Source: Acidimicrobiaceae bacterium
GTDB taxonomy: Bacteria > Actinomycetota > Acidimicrobiia > Acidimicrobiales > MedAcidi-G1
Length of the DNA: 9,427 bases
Assembly (NCBI GenBank): GCA_003541675.1
Contig: DPMC01000196.1
Location: forward strand, 1 to 9,427
Reading direction: 5' to 3'
Part shown: positions 1 through 6,746 of the stretch, in pieces
Layout of the letters: the number at the start of each line of letters is the position of its first letter
How positions within the stretch are numbered: position 1 is the stretch's first letter
Position numbers and translations under genes: made by a program
Notes under the pieces: generated by a model
The model's input: only the letters and a program-made list of their open reading frames with translations
Databases searched by the model: none
What the model was told of the DNA's origin: nothing

Positions 1-1235
1 GAGCCGCGGGCGAACCGGTCGAAGATCTCGTGGCGCTCCGTCTTTGGAACACCCGGTCCCTCGTCCTCGACGGCGATGCGAATTGTCTCATCGTGTTCCA
101 AGATGACGGCGGTGGCACCACCGCCGTACCGGCGGGCGTTGTCCAACAGGTTGGCCATGACCCTGGCCAGACGCCGCTTGTCGGCGTTGATGACCAGCGA
201 CCCGGTGGTGGGCGGGATGGTTAGGACGAGTGCCGGGTCGGCGGCGACAGTGGCCTGCAGGAACCGGACGACGTCCACCTCGGAGAGGTCCAGGTCGGCC
301 ACGCCGGCGTCGTAACCCGAAATCTCCATCAACTCGTTTACTAGGCGGTTGAACCGTTCCAGGTCCTGCACGAGGAGATCGAGGGCGGTACGGGACCGCT
401 CCGAGAGCTCGTCACGGCGGGCATCCAGCACCCCGACGCCGGCCATGAGGGTGGTGAGCGGGCTCCGGAGTTCGTGGCTGACATCGGAGGCGAAGCGCGC
501 GTCGCGGTGGATTCGATCTTCAAGGGCTCGGGCCATTTCGTTGAAGGAGTCCGAGAGGCGATCCAGGTCGGGATCGGCCTGCGGGCTGAGCCGGGTATCG
601 AGACGGCCACCGGCAATAGCCTCGGCAGCCCCCCGGATCCTTCGGAGAGGCCGGAGTACCCGGGTGCTGGCCCATGACCCGAGGAGGGCCGCCAACACGG
701 TGGTCACCGCGCCAGCCCCCAACAGGATGATCCGTAGGTCAGCGAGCGTGTCGGAGACCTCGACCAGATCGACTACGGCGTAGTAATCGGCGTCAAATGC
801 GGTCAGGGGGATGCCGACCACAAAGTGGGGGTCCCCGCGCACCGGAGCGAGTACCTGGCCGGCGGCGCGCTGCTCGAGCCGTTCGAGGAGATCAAGTGGG
901 AGGTCGTCGTGGTCCAGCTCGGGAGCGGGGAGCCAGTCGTCCCCGAGTCGGATGATCCGCTGGCCACCTTCGAGCCGAGTCAACGAGTCGGCGATGGTCG
1001 GAAGGTCCTCGATGGTGGAGTCGGGGGTGAGCTGATTGCTGAGTCGGGTGGCGTTACCAACGGCCATGGCCGCTGCCGCGCCTTCCCGAGACTCCACGAG
1101 CTGGCGTCGAGTCATTACCAGCGTGCTGATGGCCAACAGGCTCGACACCAACAGGCCGCCCACCGCGAACAGCATGGCGATCCGGCCGCCGAGTCCGAGT
1201 CGGCTCGCATCATCGGCCACTGGTCTGCCGGTCAT
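1..1235 (-). CDS. Sensor histidine kinase, HAMP-containing (3' end outside window)
   Basis: This is a membrane sensor kinase expected to autophosphorylate on His and pass phosphate to the response regulator encoded just upstream. From ATG at 1235 it reads 411 residues without a stop to the window edge. In order, I see a first membrane helix (about 18-40), an extracytoplasmic sensor region (about 42-167), a second helix (about 168-189), a HAMP linker (about 190-243), an H-box SDVSHELRSPLTTL with phospho-acceptor H254, an N-box NLLDNA at 362-367, a G1 box DEGPGVP at 391-397 and an F-box IFDRF at 404-408. The G2 box and C-terminus are missing only because the window ends. It starts 22 bp after the regulator stop with no clear Shine-Dalgarno, so translational coupling is likely. 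The two-helix plus HAMP layout resembles MtrB-type kinases, but I cannot assign that orthology. Confidence 0.93.
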   Translation of the reverse strand, partial: MTGRPVADDASRLGLGGRIAMLFAVGGLLVSSLLAISTLVMTRRQLVESREGAAAAMAVGNATRLSNQLTPDSTIEDLPTIADSLTRLEGGQRIIRLGDDWLPAPELDHDDLPLDLLERLEQRAAGQVLAPVRGDPHFVVGIPLTAFDADYYAVVDLVEVSDTLADLRIILLGAGAVTTVLAALLGSWASTRVLRPLRRIRGAAEAIAGGRLDTRLSPQADPDLDRLSDSFNEMARALEDRIHRDARFASDVSHELRSPLTTLMAGVGVLDARRDELSERSRTALDLLVQDLERFNRLVNELMEISGYDAGVADLDLSEVDVVRFLQATVAADPALVLTIPPTTGSLVINADKRRLARVMANLLDNARRYGGGATAVILEHDETIRIAVEDEGPGVPKTERHEIFDRFARG

Positions 1236-1257
1236 GGGTGAATTCAAGAGGATCGTT

Positions 1258-1938
1258 TCAGGTCTGGAGCTTGTAGCCCATGCCTCGGACAGTCATCACG
1301 TACCGGGGATTTGCTGGGTCGGGTTCGATTTTGGTTCTGAGTCGTCGAACATGGACGTCGACAAGTCGGCCGTCTCCGAAATAGTCGTATCCCCAGACCT
1401 TCTCGAGGAGGTCCTCGCGGCTCAGTACCCGACCGTCGGCGGCGGCCAACTCCACCAGAAGTCGAAATTCGGTGCGGGTGAGGTGGACGTCGTCTCCCGC
1501 GTGGCGAACCACGCCCTCCTCGGGCAGGACCTCCAGTTGCCCGACCTGGATTCGAGTCGGTGGGCCATCGTCGGTCCGGACACGTCGGAGAAGGGCCCGT
1601 ATCCGCGCCGAAAGTTCCTTGGGGTCGAACGGTTTGCGGAGGTAGTCGTCCGCACCGGCTTCGAGGCCGGCGACCACGTCGTGGCTATCGGACCGGGCGG
1701 TGACCATGACGATGGGGACGTCGCCGAGGCGACGAATATTCCGACACACCTCGAACCCGTCGATGCCGGGAAGCATGATGTCGATGAGAACAACGTCAGC
1801 GGGCTGGCGGGTGAACGCCTCGAGTGCCTCTTCGCCGCTGGCCGTCTCCTCGACGTCCCAGCCCTCCTCTTCGAGGGCTAGGCGGACAGCAGTTCGAATG
1901 CGTTCGTCGTCTTCGACGGTCAGGATTCGGGTGCTCAC
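1258..1938 (-). CDS. OmpR/PhoB-family response regulator
   Basis: This is a DNA-binding transcription factor of a two-component system, 226 aa from GTG at 1938. The N-terminal receiver domain has the acidic pair E10/D11, phospho-acceptor D53 (in LIDIMLPG), switch residue T80 and conserved K102 (in RKPF). The C-terminal winged helix (about 127-226) ends with the family pattern RLVDVHVRRLRTKI and TVRGMGYKL. I chose the GTG because it begins the receiver fold directly (MSTRILTVEDDE). The longer open frame would add an uncharacteristic leader and run back over the phosphatase gene's 3' end. The kinase follows in the same direction after 22 bp, so they form a pair. The 127 bp upstream could hold its own promoter, but I found no convincing one. 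The sequence resembles MtrA/CseB-type actinobacterial regulators. The exact orthologue is unresolved. Confidence 0.95.
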   Translation of the reverse strand: MSTRILTVEDDERIRTAVRLALEEEGWDVEETASGEEALEAFTRQPADVVLIDIMLPGIDGFEVCRNIRRLGDVPIVMVTARSDSHDVVAGLEAGADDYLRKPFDPKELSARIRALLRRVRTDDGPPTRIQVGQLEVLPEEGVVRHAGDDVHLTRTEFRLLVELAAADGRVLSREDLLEKVWGYDYFGDGRLVDVHVRRLRTKIEPDPANPRYVMTVRGMGYKLQT

Positions 1939-2065
1939 CCCACGATGCTGCCCCATGGGAGCACCGCTTGTCGCCTCATCGTGCATCTCGGCGTCTCGCT
2001 TCTCCATAGCGCTACCAGCCATGGCCCCAATAGAGCCATCGGAGGAATCCTGCTGGGTAGCTGGA

Positions 2066-2857
2066 TTAGACACGGTCGGCGCCGGCAGATCGGAGCAGAT
2101 CCAGTAGCGGTCCGTGGATGGCAAGGGGGGCGGCCACGGTCATTTCTCCGGTTGTGGGACGTCCTTCGAGGTCGGTTACCCGACCCCCGGCTTCGGTCAC
2201 CAGCACTGCACCCGCCGCGCAGTCCCACGGGTTCAGGCCCCGCTCGAAGTAGGCGTCGACCCGTCCGCACGAGACCGAAGCCAGGTCCAGTGCAGCGCCG
2301 CCCATCCGTCGGATGTCTCGCACCCGGGGGAGCACCTCGACGAGCACCTGGGCCTGGCGACGCCGGCGCTCGGCGTCGTAGGAGAAGCCGGTGGCCACCA
2401 GTGCCCGCGGTAGTTCGTCCACGTTGCTCACCTGCACCGACTCGCCGTTGCGGGTCGTGCCGTGGCCGACCGCAGCGCAGAACTCGTCGCCGAGTAGAGG
2501 ATCCACGATTACTCCGGCGACTGGGTTTTCGTCCACTTCCACGCCGATGGAGATGGAGAAGCCTGGATGGCCGTACACGAAGTCCGTGGTTCCGTCGATG
2601 GGGTCGATCACCCAACGCACCCCGGAAGTTCCGGTCACGCCAGTTCCTTCCTCGCCGAGGATCGAGTCATCGGGCCGGTCGTCGAGGATACGGCTGACGA
2701 TCTGCGCCTCGGACCAGCGATCAACCTCGGTCACCAGGTCGGTGGATGTTGACTTGGTGGCCGACACATCCACCTGTCCGGCTTGCTGTCCAATTGCGGG
2801 GGCGACCGCCCGCGCTATCGCTAGGGCAAGGTCGCGGAGCGTGTCGGGATCGGCCAC
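2066..2857 (-). CDS. Inositol-monophosphatase-family phosphatase
   Basis: This is a Mg-dependent, Li-sensitive-type sugar or alcohol phosphatase (IMPase/FIG fold), probably cytoplasmic, 263 aa from GTG at 2857. Metal-binding motifs are intact: LGEEG (E69/E70), WVIDPIDGTTDF (D85, D88, T90) and WDCAAG (D212), with the N-terminal DLVTEVD segment at 40-46. Candidate substrates are inositol-1-phosphate, histidinol phosphate (actinobacterial HisN belongs to this family) or another sugar phosphate. The sequence does not decide among them and no his or inositol genes are nearby. The chosen start leaves 11 bp after the upstream gene's stop and gives a typical family length. An in-frame GTG at 2923 would add 22 residues and overlap that gene. 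No strong Shine-Dalgarno is visible for either, so the start is less sure than the function. Confidence 0.92.
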   Translation of the reverse strand: MADPDTLRDLALAIARAVAPAIGQQAGQVDVSATKSTSTDLVTEVDRWSEAQIVSRILDDRPDDSILGEEGTGVTGTSGVRWVIDPIDGTTDFVYGHPGFSISIGVEVDENPVAGVIVDPLLGDEFCAAVGHGTTRNGESVQVSNVDELPRALVATGFSYDAERRRRQAQVLVEVLPRVRDIRRMGGAALDLASVSCGRVDAYFERGLNPWDCAAGAVLVTEAGGRVTDLEGRPTTGEMTVAAPLAIHGPLLDLLRSAGADRV

Positions 2858-2868
2858 GGTGGGGCGGA

Positions 2869-3165
2869 TCAGTCCACCGGGTGGCGGTCTCGGGCGGTTC
2901 GTTGGCGTTCGGTGGTCTCCCACTCAGCCATGGCCCGCAAGGCGAGCACGGCCACCACGGCGACACCAGCCGCCGCCAGGACCGCGCCGACGAGTCCCAT
3001 TGACCCGGCCAGCATGGGGCACCCCTCGGCGCATTGCAGGTCGGTCACCGAGTGGCCCACGAGGCCTCCACAGGTCCCGGCTGCCAGAATGGCCAGCAGG
3101 GCCAACGCCCGGGCCAACGTGGACGGTTCGGCGGAGGCGTCGTCGACTGGTCGTGGTTCGTTCAC
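2869..3165 (-). CDS. Small two-helix membrane protein, function unknown
   Basis: I do not recognise this 98-aa protein. It has a polar N-terminus, a hydrophobic helix at about 17-40, a short loop with C45-x3-C49 (QCAEGCPM), a second helix at about 54-80, and a charged Arg-rich tail (WETTERQRTARDRH). Another Cys (C32) lies near the end of helix 1. The positive-inside rule suggests both termini are cytoplasmic and the Cys loop is outside, where it could form a disulfide or bind a ligand. The start is GTG at 3165, the only start codon close to the first helix. It has no usable Shine-Dalgarno at normal spacing, but a TAGCGT -10-like hexamer ends 7 nt upstream, fitting a leaderless mRNA. It appears to be the first gene of the leftward unit, 11 bp before the phosphatase. 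Confidence 0.7.
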   Translation of the reverse strand: MNEPRPVDDASAEPSTLARALALLAILAAGTCGGLVGHSVTDLQCAEGCPMLAGSMGLVGAVLAAAGVAVVAVLALRAMAEWETTERQRTARDRHPVD

Positions 3166-3172
3166 GGCCCGA

Positions 3173-3203
3173 ACGCTACCGGCCTCCTTCGGGTGGCTGT
3201 CAG
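3173..3203 (-). promoter_or_regulatory. Candidate leftward promoter for the 3165-1 unit
   Basis: On the minus strand, CTGACA (3203-3198, five of six matches to TTGACA) is followed by a 19-nt spacer and TAGCGT (3178-3173, matches TAnnnT). The GTG start lies 7 nt further on, so transcription would begin at or next to the start codon (leaderless), which is common in actinobacteria. The gap between this start and the divergent NUDIX start is only 47 bp, so any promoter must sit here or inside the opposite gene. It was assigned by eye from consensus only. Confidence 0.4.
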
Positions 3204-3212
3204 ACTGCGACG

Positions 3213-3809
3213 ATGGCCGAACACAGCGAGGACCCCCGGAAGATGTGGTCGACGGCTGGGGACCCTCATCGTGGAGATAGGAAACTGCAGGCCCGGGAGT
3301 GGGTCGTCGTCGGTGGCCTCCTGGTGATCGCTTCCGAAAGGCGAAGGGGGTCTGAGGAGATCCTGTTGGTGGCCAACCGACGTCGTGGTGGTGCCGTCGA
3401 ATGGACGCCTCCCGGCGGGGTGGTCGATCCGGGTGAGGTGCCGCTGGACGCACTGACCCGTGAGGTGGCCGAGGAGACAGGGCTCAAGGTCGCTGGATGG
3501 ACTGGGCCCTGCTACCGCGTGAGGGTGGACTTCCCTGACCGCGAGATGACGCTGGACGTGGTGGTCCACCGGGCCGTGTCGTGGTCTGGGGTGATGTCAT
3601 TCGACGACCCGGATGGGATCGTGGAGGACGCCCGATTTGTTGATGTCGGCCAGGTAGATGCCCTGGTGGCTACGGCGCCGGTATGGGTGAGTGAACCCTT
3701 AGCCGCCTGGCTGGCCGATCCGGTTCGCGACCGATGTGGCGAGCACGGTTTCACCGCCTGGGGTCTCCGGGCTGAGGACCTTGTCGTAGAGCGCGTGGTC
3801 GACCAGTAG
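3213..3809 (+). CDS. NUDIX hydrolase
   Basis: This protein hydrolyses a nucleoside diphosphate linked to another moiety. The 198-aa reading has a complete Nudix box at residues 69-91: the pattern G-x5-E-x7-RE-U-x-EE-x-G-U is met by G69, E75, R83-E84, E87-E88 and G90-L91. The preceding strands (WVVVGGLLVIA, ILLVANRR, EWTPPGG) are typical of the fold. Substrates in the family include oxidised dNTPs, ADP-ribose and NDP-sugars, and the sequence does not choose between them. ATG at 3213 is preferred; ATG at 3243 in the same frame is an alternative 10 codons later, and the residues before the fold are polar. DNA polymerase IV follows after 5 bp, so the two are almost certainly co-transcribed. That makes nucleotide-pool cleaning an attractive but unproven role. 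Confidence 0.92.
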   Translation: MAEHSEDPRKMWSTAGDPHRGDRKLQAREWVVVGGLLVIASERRRGSEEILLVANRRRGGAVEWTPPGGVVDPGEVPLDALTREVAEETGLKVAGWTGPCYRVRVDFPDREMTLDVVVHRAVSWSGVMSFDDPDGIVEDARFVDVGQVDALVATAPVWVSEPLAAWLADPVRDRCGEHGFTAWGLRAEDLVVERVVDQ

Positions 3810-3814
3810 GGAAC

Positions 3815-5065
3815 GTGAGCACCGAAACCCCGATCCTGCACGTTGACATGGACGCCTTCTTCGCGTCCGTTGAGGTGGTGCGTCGTCCCGAGCTTCGAGG
3901 TCGGCCGGTGGTGGTCGGTGGCGAGGGAGACCGTGGCGTCGTGGCGGCCGCGTCGTATGAGGCTCGGGCTTTCGGGGTCCGCTCGGCCATGCCGTCGACC
4001 CGGGCTCGACGGCTGTGCCCCGACATCGTCTTCCTCCGGGGTGATCACCGACTTTATGGAGAGGTAAGCGGTCGGATCATGGAGGTCTTCCGCCGCTACA
4101 CGCCGCTGGTCGAGCCGCTCTCTCTGGATGAAGCGTTCCTAGACGTGTCGGGCGCCAGTCGGCTCCACGGGTCTCCGGAGAAGGTAGCGGCAGCCATCAG
4201 GAACGACCTCTCGGAGAGTGAGTCGTTGACCTGCAGTGTCGGTGTAGCCCCGAACAAGTTTCTGGCCAAGTTGGCCAGCGGGCAGGCCAAGCCGAAGGCC
4301 GGTCTCGCTGGCCCCGTGTTCGGAACCGGCATTGCGGTGGTGGCGGCCGACGGGGTGGAGGCGTTTCTAGATCCACTTCCCGTTCAGGCCGTGTGGGGGG
4401 TCGGTCCGCGTACCTTCGAGCGTCTGGAACGGTTTGGGGTTCGAACGGTGGCAGACCTCCGGGGCGTACCGGCCGACACGCTGGTCTCAGCGCTGGGCCG
4501 GGCGGTGGGCAGCCAACTCTGGCGTCTCGCCCGTGGAATCGATGATCGCGCGGTGGAACCCGAACAGGTCACCAAGTCGGTCGGGCATGAGGAGACATTT
4601 GCCAGGGACCTAGCCGACCCGCTGGAGATTCGCCGCCACCTCGTTCGCATGGTTGACGCGGTGGCCCGTCGGGCCCGCTCCGCAGGGGTGGCCGGACGTA
4701 CGGTGTCGGTGAAACTGCGCTATCCGGACTTCACCACGATGGGCCGTAGCCACACGCTTGCCGACCCGACCGACCTGGCCGTGGAGATCCTCGAGGTGGC
4801 CACCGGACTGGTGGATTCAGTGGACACCACCCCGGGGATCCGTCTTCTCGGGGTTTCGCTTGGCAATCTCCAGGACGGTTCGGTCCGTCAACTCCGCTTC
4901 AATGACATCGAGGTCGCGGAGGGACGGGCGCCCGGTTGGCGGGCCGCCGAGGGAGCTGTGGATGAGATCCGGGAGCGCTTCGGGAACAGTGCCATTGGAC
5001 CGGCGGTAGCTGACGAACTGGGACCTAAGGAGATCGGTGACAGCCAGTGGGGGCCCGACGTCTGA
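3815..5065 (+). CDS. dinB: DNA polymerase IV (Y-family translesion polymerase)
   Basis: This is an error-prone polymerase that copies past damaged template bases. The 416-aa protein has the N-terminal catalytic motif HVDMDAFFASVE, with metal ligand D11 and steric-gate F16 by alignment from memory with E. coli Pol IV D8/F13. It also has YEARAFGVRSAMP (49-60), the second catalytic acidic pair D105-E106 in PLSLDEAFLDVSG, the CSVGVAPNKFLAKLAS palm segment, a thumb helix-hairpin-helix (VWGVGPRTFERL) and a little-finger domain. A QLRF tetrad in the C-terminal part could be the sliding-clamp contact, though about 50 further residues follow it. All expected catalytic residues are present. The GTG start follows AGGGA, which overlaps the NUDIX stop codon, giving a 5-bp gap and probable coupling. 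No LexA box was recognised upstream. Confidence 0.97.
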   Translation: MSTETPILHVDMDAFFASVEVVRRPELRGRPVVVGGEGDRGVVAAASYEARAFGVRSAMPSTRARRLCPDIVFLRGDHRLYGEVSGRIMEVFRRYTPLVEPLSLDEAFLDVSGASRLHGSPEKVAAAIRNDLSESESLTCSVGVAPNKFLAKLASGQAKPKAGLAGPVFGTGIAVVAADGVEAFLDPLPVQAVWGVGPRTFERLERFGVRTVADLRGVPADTLVSALGRAVGSQLWRLARGIDDRAVEPEQVTKSVGHEETFARDLADPLEIRRHLVRMVDAVARRARSAGVAGRTVSVKLRYPDFTTMGRSHTLADPTDLAVEILEVATGLVDSVDTTPGIRLLGVSLGNLQDGSVRQLRFNDIEVAEGRAPGWRAAEGAVDEIRERFGNSAIGPAVADELGPKEIGDSQWGPDV

Positions 5066-5088
5066 CCCGTCGGTTCCCCGTTTTCGAT

Positions 5089-5108
5089 GAGCGGGCGCGT
5101 TGCCGCTC
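5089..5108. repeat. Short inverted repeat between dinB and the DUF3040 gene
   Basis: GAGCGG (5089-5094) and CCGCTC (5103-5108) can pair around an 8-nt loop. The flanking GCGCG/CGCGC runs allow competing pairings. There is no T-run after it, so it is not a convincing intrinsic terminator. It overlaps the candidate promoter for the next gene, so an operator or chance pairing in GC-rich DNA is equally possible. Confidence 0.3.
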
Positions 5109-5128
5109 GCGCGCCGCTGTGCGATGCT
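5100..5128 (+). promoter_or_regulatory. Candidate promoter for the DUF3040-ROK-lpl unit
   Basis: TTGCCG (5100-5105), a 17-nt spacer and GATGCT (5123-5128) resemble sigma-70-type -35 and -10 elements, with one mismatch to TAnnnT. The GTG start follows 6 nt later, so the transcript could be leaderless. A TGAGGG directly abuts the start and is too close to serve as a normal Shine-Dalgarno. The element rests on consensus similarity alone. Confidence 0.35.
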
Positions 5129-5134
5129 TGAGGG

Positions 5135-5533
5135 GTGCCACTTTCCGAGGAAGAGGAACGCATCCTCAGCGAGATGGAGGAACGTCTCATTGAGACGGAT
5201 CCCCGTCTGGTCCGCGAGGTGAGCGAGACGACGGTCTATACCCAGCCGTTGCGGTCCATGAAGTGGGCGGTTGGTGGATTCGTAGCTGGGGTCACCCTGA
5301 TGGTGGCGACCCTTTCGACGTCGTACATGCTGGCCTTTGTGGGCTTTTTGGTCATGTTGGGTTCGGCACTTCGTCTCGAACGCGACGCCCGACAGGTCGG
5401 CCGTACCGGTCTGCGACAGGTCGCCGATTCCGGACGTACTGCCTCCTTGCGCGATGCGGTAGGCGGAACCCGGGCTCGGGCCCGCGATCGGATGCGTGAC
5501 CGCTTCCGGCGCGGTGAGGGTGGCCGGATCTGA
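5135..5533 (+). CDS. DUF3040 family membrane protein
   Basis: This small integral membrane protein (132 aa) belongs to an actinobacterial family of unknown biochemical function. The N-terminus MPLSEEEERILSEMEERL, followed by an ETDPRL element, is the family signature and forms an acidic amphipathic helix. Two closely spaced membrane helices follow at about 43-60 and 63-80. The C-terminal third is strongly basic and disordered-looking, rich in RARARDRMRDRFRR-type repeats, so both ends are probably cytoplasmic. DUF3040 genes commonly sit near mraZ in actinobacteria (recalled gene order, not checked here), which suggests a link to division or envelope biology. The ROK kinase starts 26 bp downstream. 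The start is GTG at 5135, since no other start precedes the family signature. Confidence 0.88.
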   Translation: MPLSEEEERILSEMEERLIETDPRLVREVSETTVYTQPLRSMKWAVGGFVAGVTLMVATLSTSYMLAFVGFLVMLGSALRLERDARQVGRTGLRQVADSGRTASLRDAVGGTRARARDRMRDRFRRGEGGRI

Positions 5534-5559
5534 CCAGAGGAGCCGACCGCCGACCCACG

Positions 5560-6495
5560 GTGCTGGCCATCGACGTGGGTGGCACCAAGTTGGCTGCGGG
5601 TCTGGTGGACGGCGATGGTCGGCTGATCGACCAACGCCAGAGTGCAACCGTCGCGTTTGCCGATGTCGACGCTGACCCTGGTCCCGTACCTCTGGACGGT
5701 GAACAAACGATCGACGGCACCTTCGAAGCGCTCTGGTCCATAGTCGAACCTTTCGTCGACCGCGCTGATGCAGTCGGCGTGGGATGCGGCGGCCCGATGG
5801 CGGGTGGGCCGGGTGACCGACGGATGTCCCCGTTGCACATTCCCCTGTGGGACGACCTTCCGTTGGCGGGCCTGTTGGCCGAGCGGTCCGGGCTGGACGT
5901 CGTGGTCGACAATGACGCCAAGGCGTTGGCTCTTGGTGAGGGCTGGTGCGGGGCGGCGGCCGGCCACCGGAACTTCCTGGCGATGGTTGTCTCGACCGGC
6001 GTCGGTGGGGGGATCGTGCTCGACGGTCGCCTGGTCGATGGCGCCACCGACAACGCTGGCCATATCGGCCACCTCGTGGTGGACCCCGGCGGCCCGGATT
6101 GTGCCTGCGGGTCCCGGGGTTGCCTCGAGGCAGTGGCGTCGGGGACGGCGATTGCTCTGGCCACCGGTGCACCTGCCGCCGAGGCCTCGGACGAGGTTCG
6201 TCGTCGGGTTGGGATGATGGTGGGTCGGGGAGTAGCCGACGTGGTGAACCTGCTCGACCTCCCATTGGTAGTGGTAGCCGGTTCGGTGGCTCTCGGCTTC
6301 GGCGCCCCCTTTTTTGATGCGGCCGAGGAGGCGCTTCGTGAGAGGTGTGGTCTGTCCTTCACCCGGGGTGCGCGCATCGTGCCGGCCGGCCTGGGGGCCG
6401 ACGGCCCGTTGGTGGGGGCGGCGGCAGTGTGGCACCACCACCGTGGCGACGGTGTGCTTTCCAACGCCCCTCCCTTGGGGGAGGATTGCAACTGA
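5560..6495 (+). CDS. ROK-family sugar kinase, NanK-like sugar-site motif
   Basis: This is a cytoplasmic ATP-dependent hexose or amino-sugar kinase (311 aa). The phosphate loop is AIDVGGTK (3-10) and the catalytic Asp is D119 in VDNDAKALALGE. A second nucleotide motif is STGVGGG (145-151), and the ROK zinc site is formed by H171 and CACGSRGCLE (C181, C183, C188, E190). The sugar-contact motif reads GHIGH (167-171), whereas glucokinases usually have GExGH. As I recall, E. coli N-acetylmannosamine kinase NanK also has GHIGH, so an amino-sugar substrate is possible and a glucokinase label would be premature. GTG at 5560 starts right at the first strand and lies 17 nt after GAGGAG, an awkward spacing. 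A CTG at 5530 in frame would restore a longer N-terminus. The 83-aa gene overlaps its stop. Confidence 0.9.
   Translation: MLAIDVGGTKLAAGLVDGDGRLIDQRQSATVAFADVDADPGPVPLDGEQTIDGTFEALWSIVEPFVDRADAVGVGCGGPMAGGPGDRRMSPLHIPLWDDLPLAGLLAERSGLDVVVDNDAKALALGEGWCGAAAGHRNFLAMVVSTGVGGGIVLDGRLVDGATDNAGHIGHLVVDPGGPDCACGSRGCLEAVASGTAIALATGAPAAEASDEVRRRVGMMVGRGVADVVNLLDLPLVVVAGSVALGFGAPFFDAAEEALRERCGLSFTRGARIVPAGLGADGPLVGAAAVWHHHRGDGVLSNAPPLGEDCN
6469..6484 (+). promoter_or_regulatory. Hairpin covering the ribosome binding site of the 83-aa gene
   Basis: CCTCCC (6469-6474) pairs perfectly with GGGAGG (6479-6484) around a TTGG tetraloop. The right arm contains the Shine-Dalgarno GGAGG, 10 nt before the ATG at 6495. 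The site is inside the last codons of the ROK gene, so ribosomes finishing the kinase would open it, giving classic translational coupling. Folding was judged by eye. Confidence 0.45.
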
Positions 6496-6746
6496 TGGGC
6501 GTTCGGTGGTTTGCACGGATAGCGGCGGCGGTAGCGGTGCGCCCCGTCTTGTGGGGCGTGGCCCTTCGGCAGGCCCACCGTCTGGCTGATCGGCACTGGT
6601 GGCGGCGTCCCCCGTTCCTTCCAGTACCGGCTCGGGCCTATGCGGCCTTTCGGACGACCACGCAGTACGGCGATCCGACGGCGGCGCCGTCGGTTCACGA
6701 CGTCATCGTGTGGCTGCAATGGGTTCGACGCTTCCCGGGTGACTGA
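6495..6746 (+). CDS. Conserved-looking 83-aa protein, function unknown
   Basis: I do not recognise a named family. The 83-aa protein starts at an ATG that overlaps the kinase stop (TGATG) and ends immediately before the next ATG, so it is locked into the operon, which argues that it is real. A GGAGG lies 10 nt upstream. The N-terminal third is mildly hydrophobic and basic (RWFARIAAAVAVRPVLWGVALRQ) and might be an amphipathic or membrane-surface helix. The rest is Trp/Arg rich (ADRHWWRRPPFLPVP), then RTTTQYGDPTAAPSVHDVIVW and a C-terminal LQWVRRFPGD. There are no Cys residues and no enzymatic motif. Position between a sugar kinase and a lipoate-ligase-like gene suggests co-expression, not a function. 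Confidence 0.72.
   Translation: MGVRWFARIAAAVAVRPVLWGVALRQAHRLADRHWWRRPPFLPVPARAYAAFRTTTQYGDPTAAPSVHDVIVWLQWVRRFPGD

Noticed and set aside
1036..1881. Plus-strand 281-aa open frame opposite the histidine kinase and response regulator
   Set aside because: It is antisense to intact kinase and receiver motifs, and its translation shows no recognisable domain.
2007..2014. TAGCGCTA palindrome upstream of the response regulator
   Set aside because: An 8-bp perfect palindrome alone is expected by chance in a window this size, and no partner site was found.
1939..2124. 62-residue N-terminal extension of the response regulator
   Set aside because: It would overlap the phosphatase 3' end and precedes a receiver domain that starts cleanly at GTG 1938.
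2391..3212. Long in-frame N-terminal extension of the NUDIX gene
   Set aside because: The extension is antisense to the phosphatase and the small membrane protein, and is Arg/Pro/Ser-rich. The NUDIX fold begins after ATG 3213.
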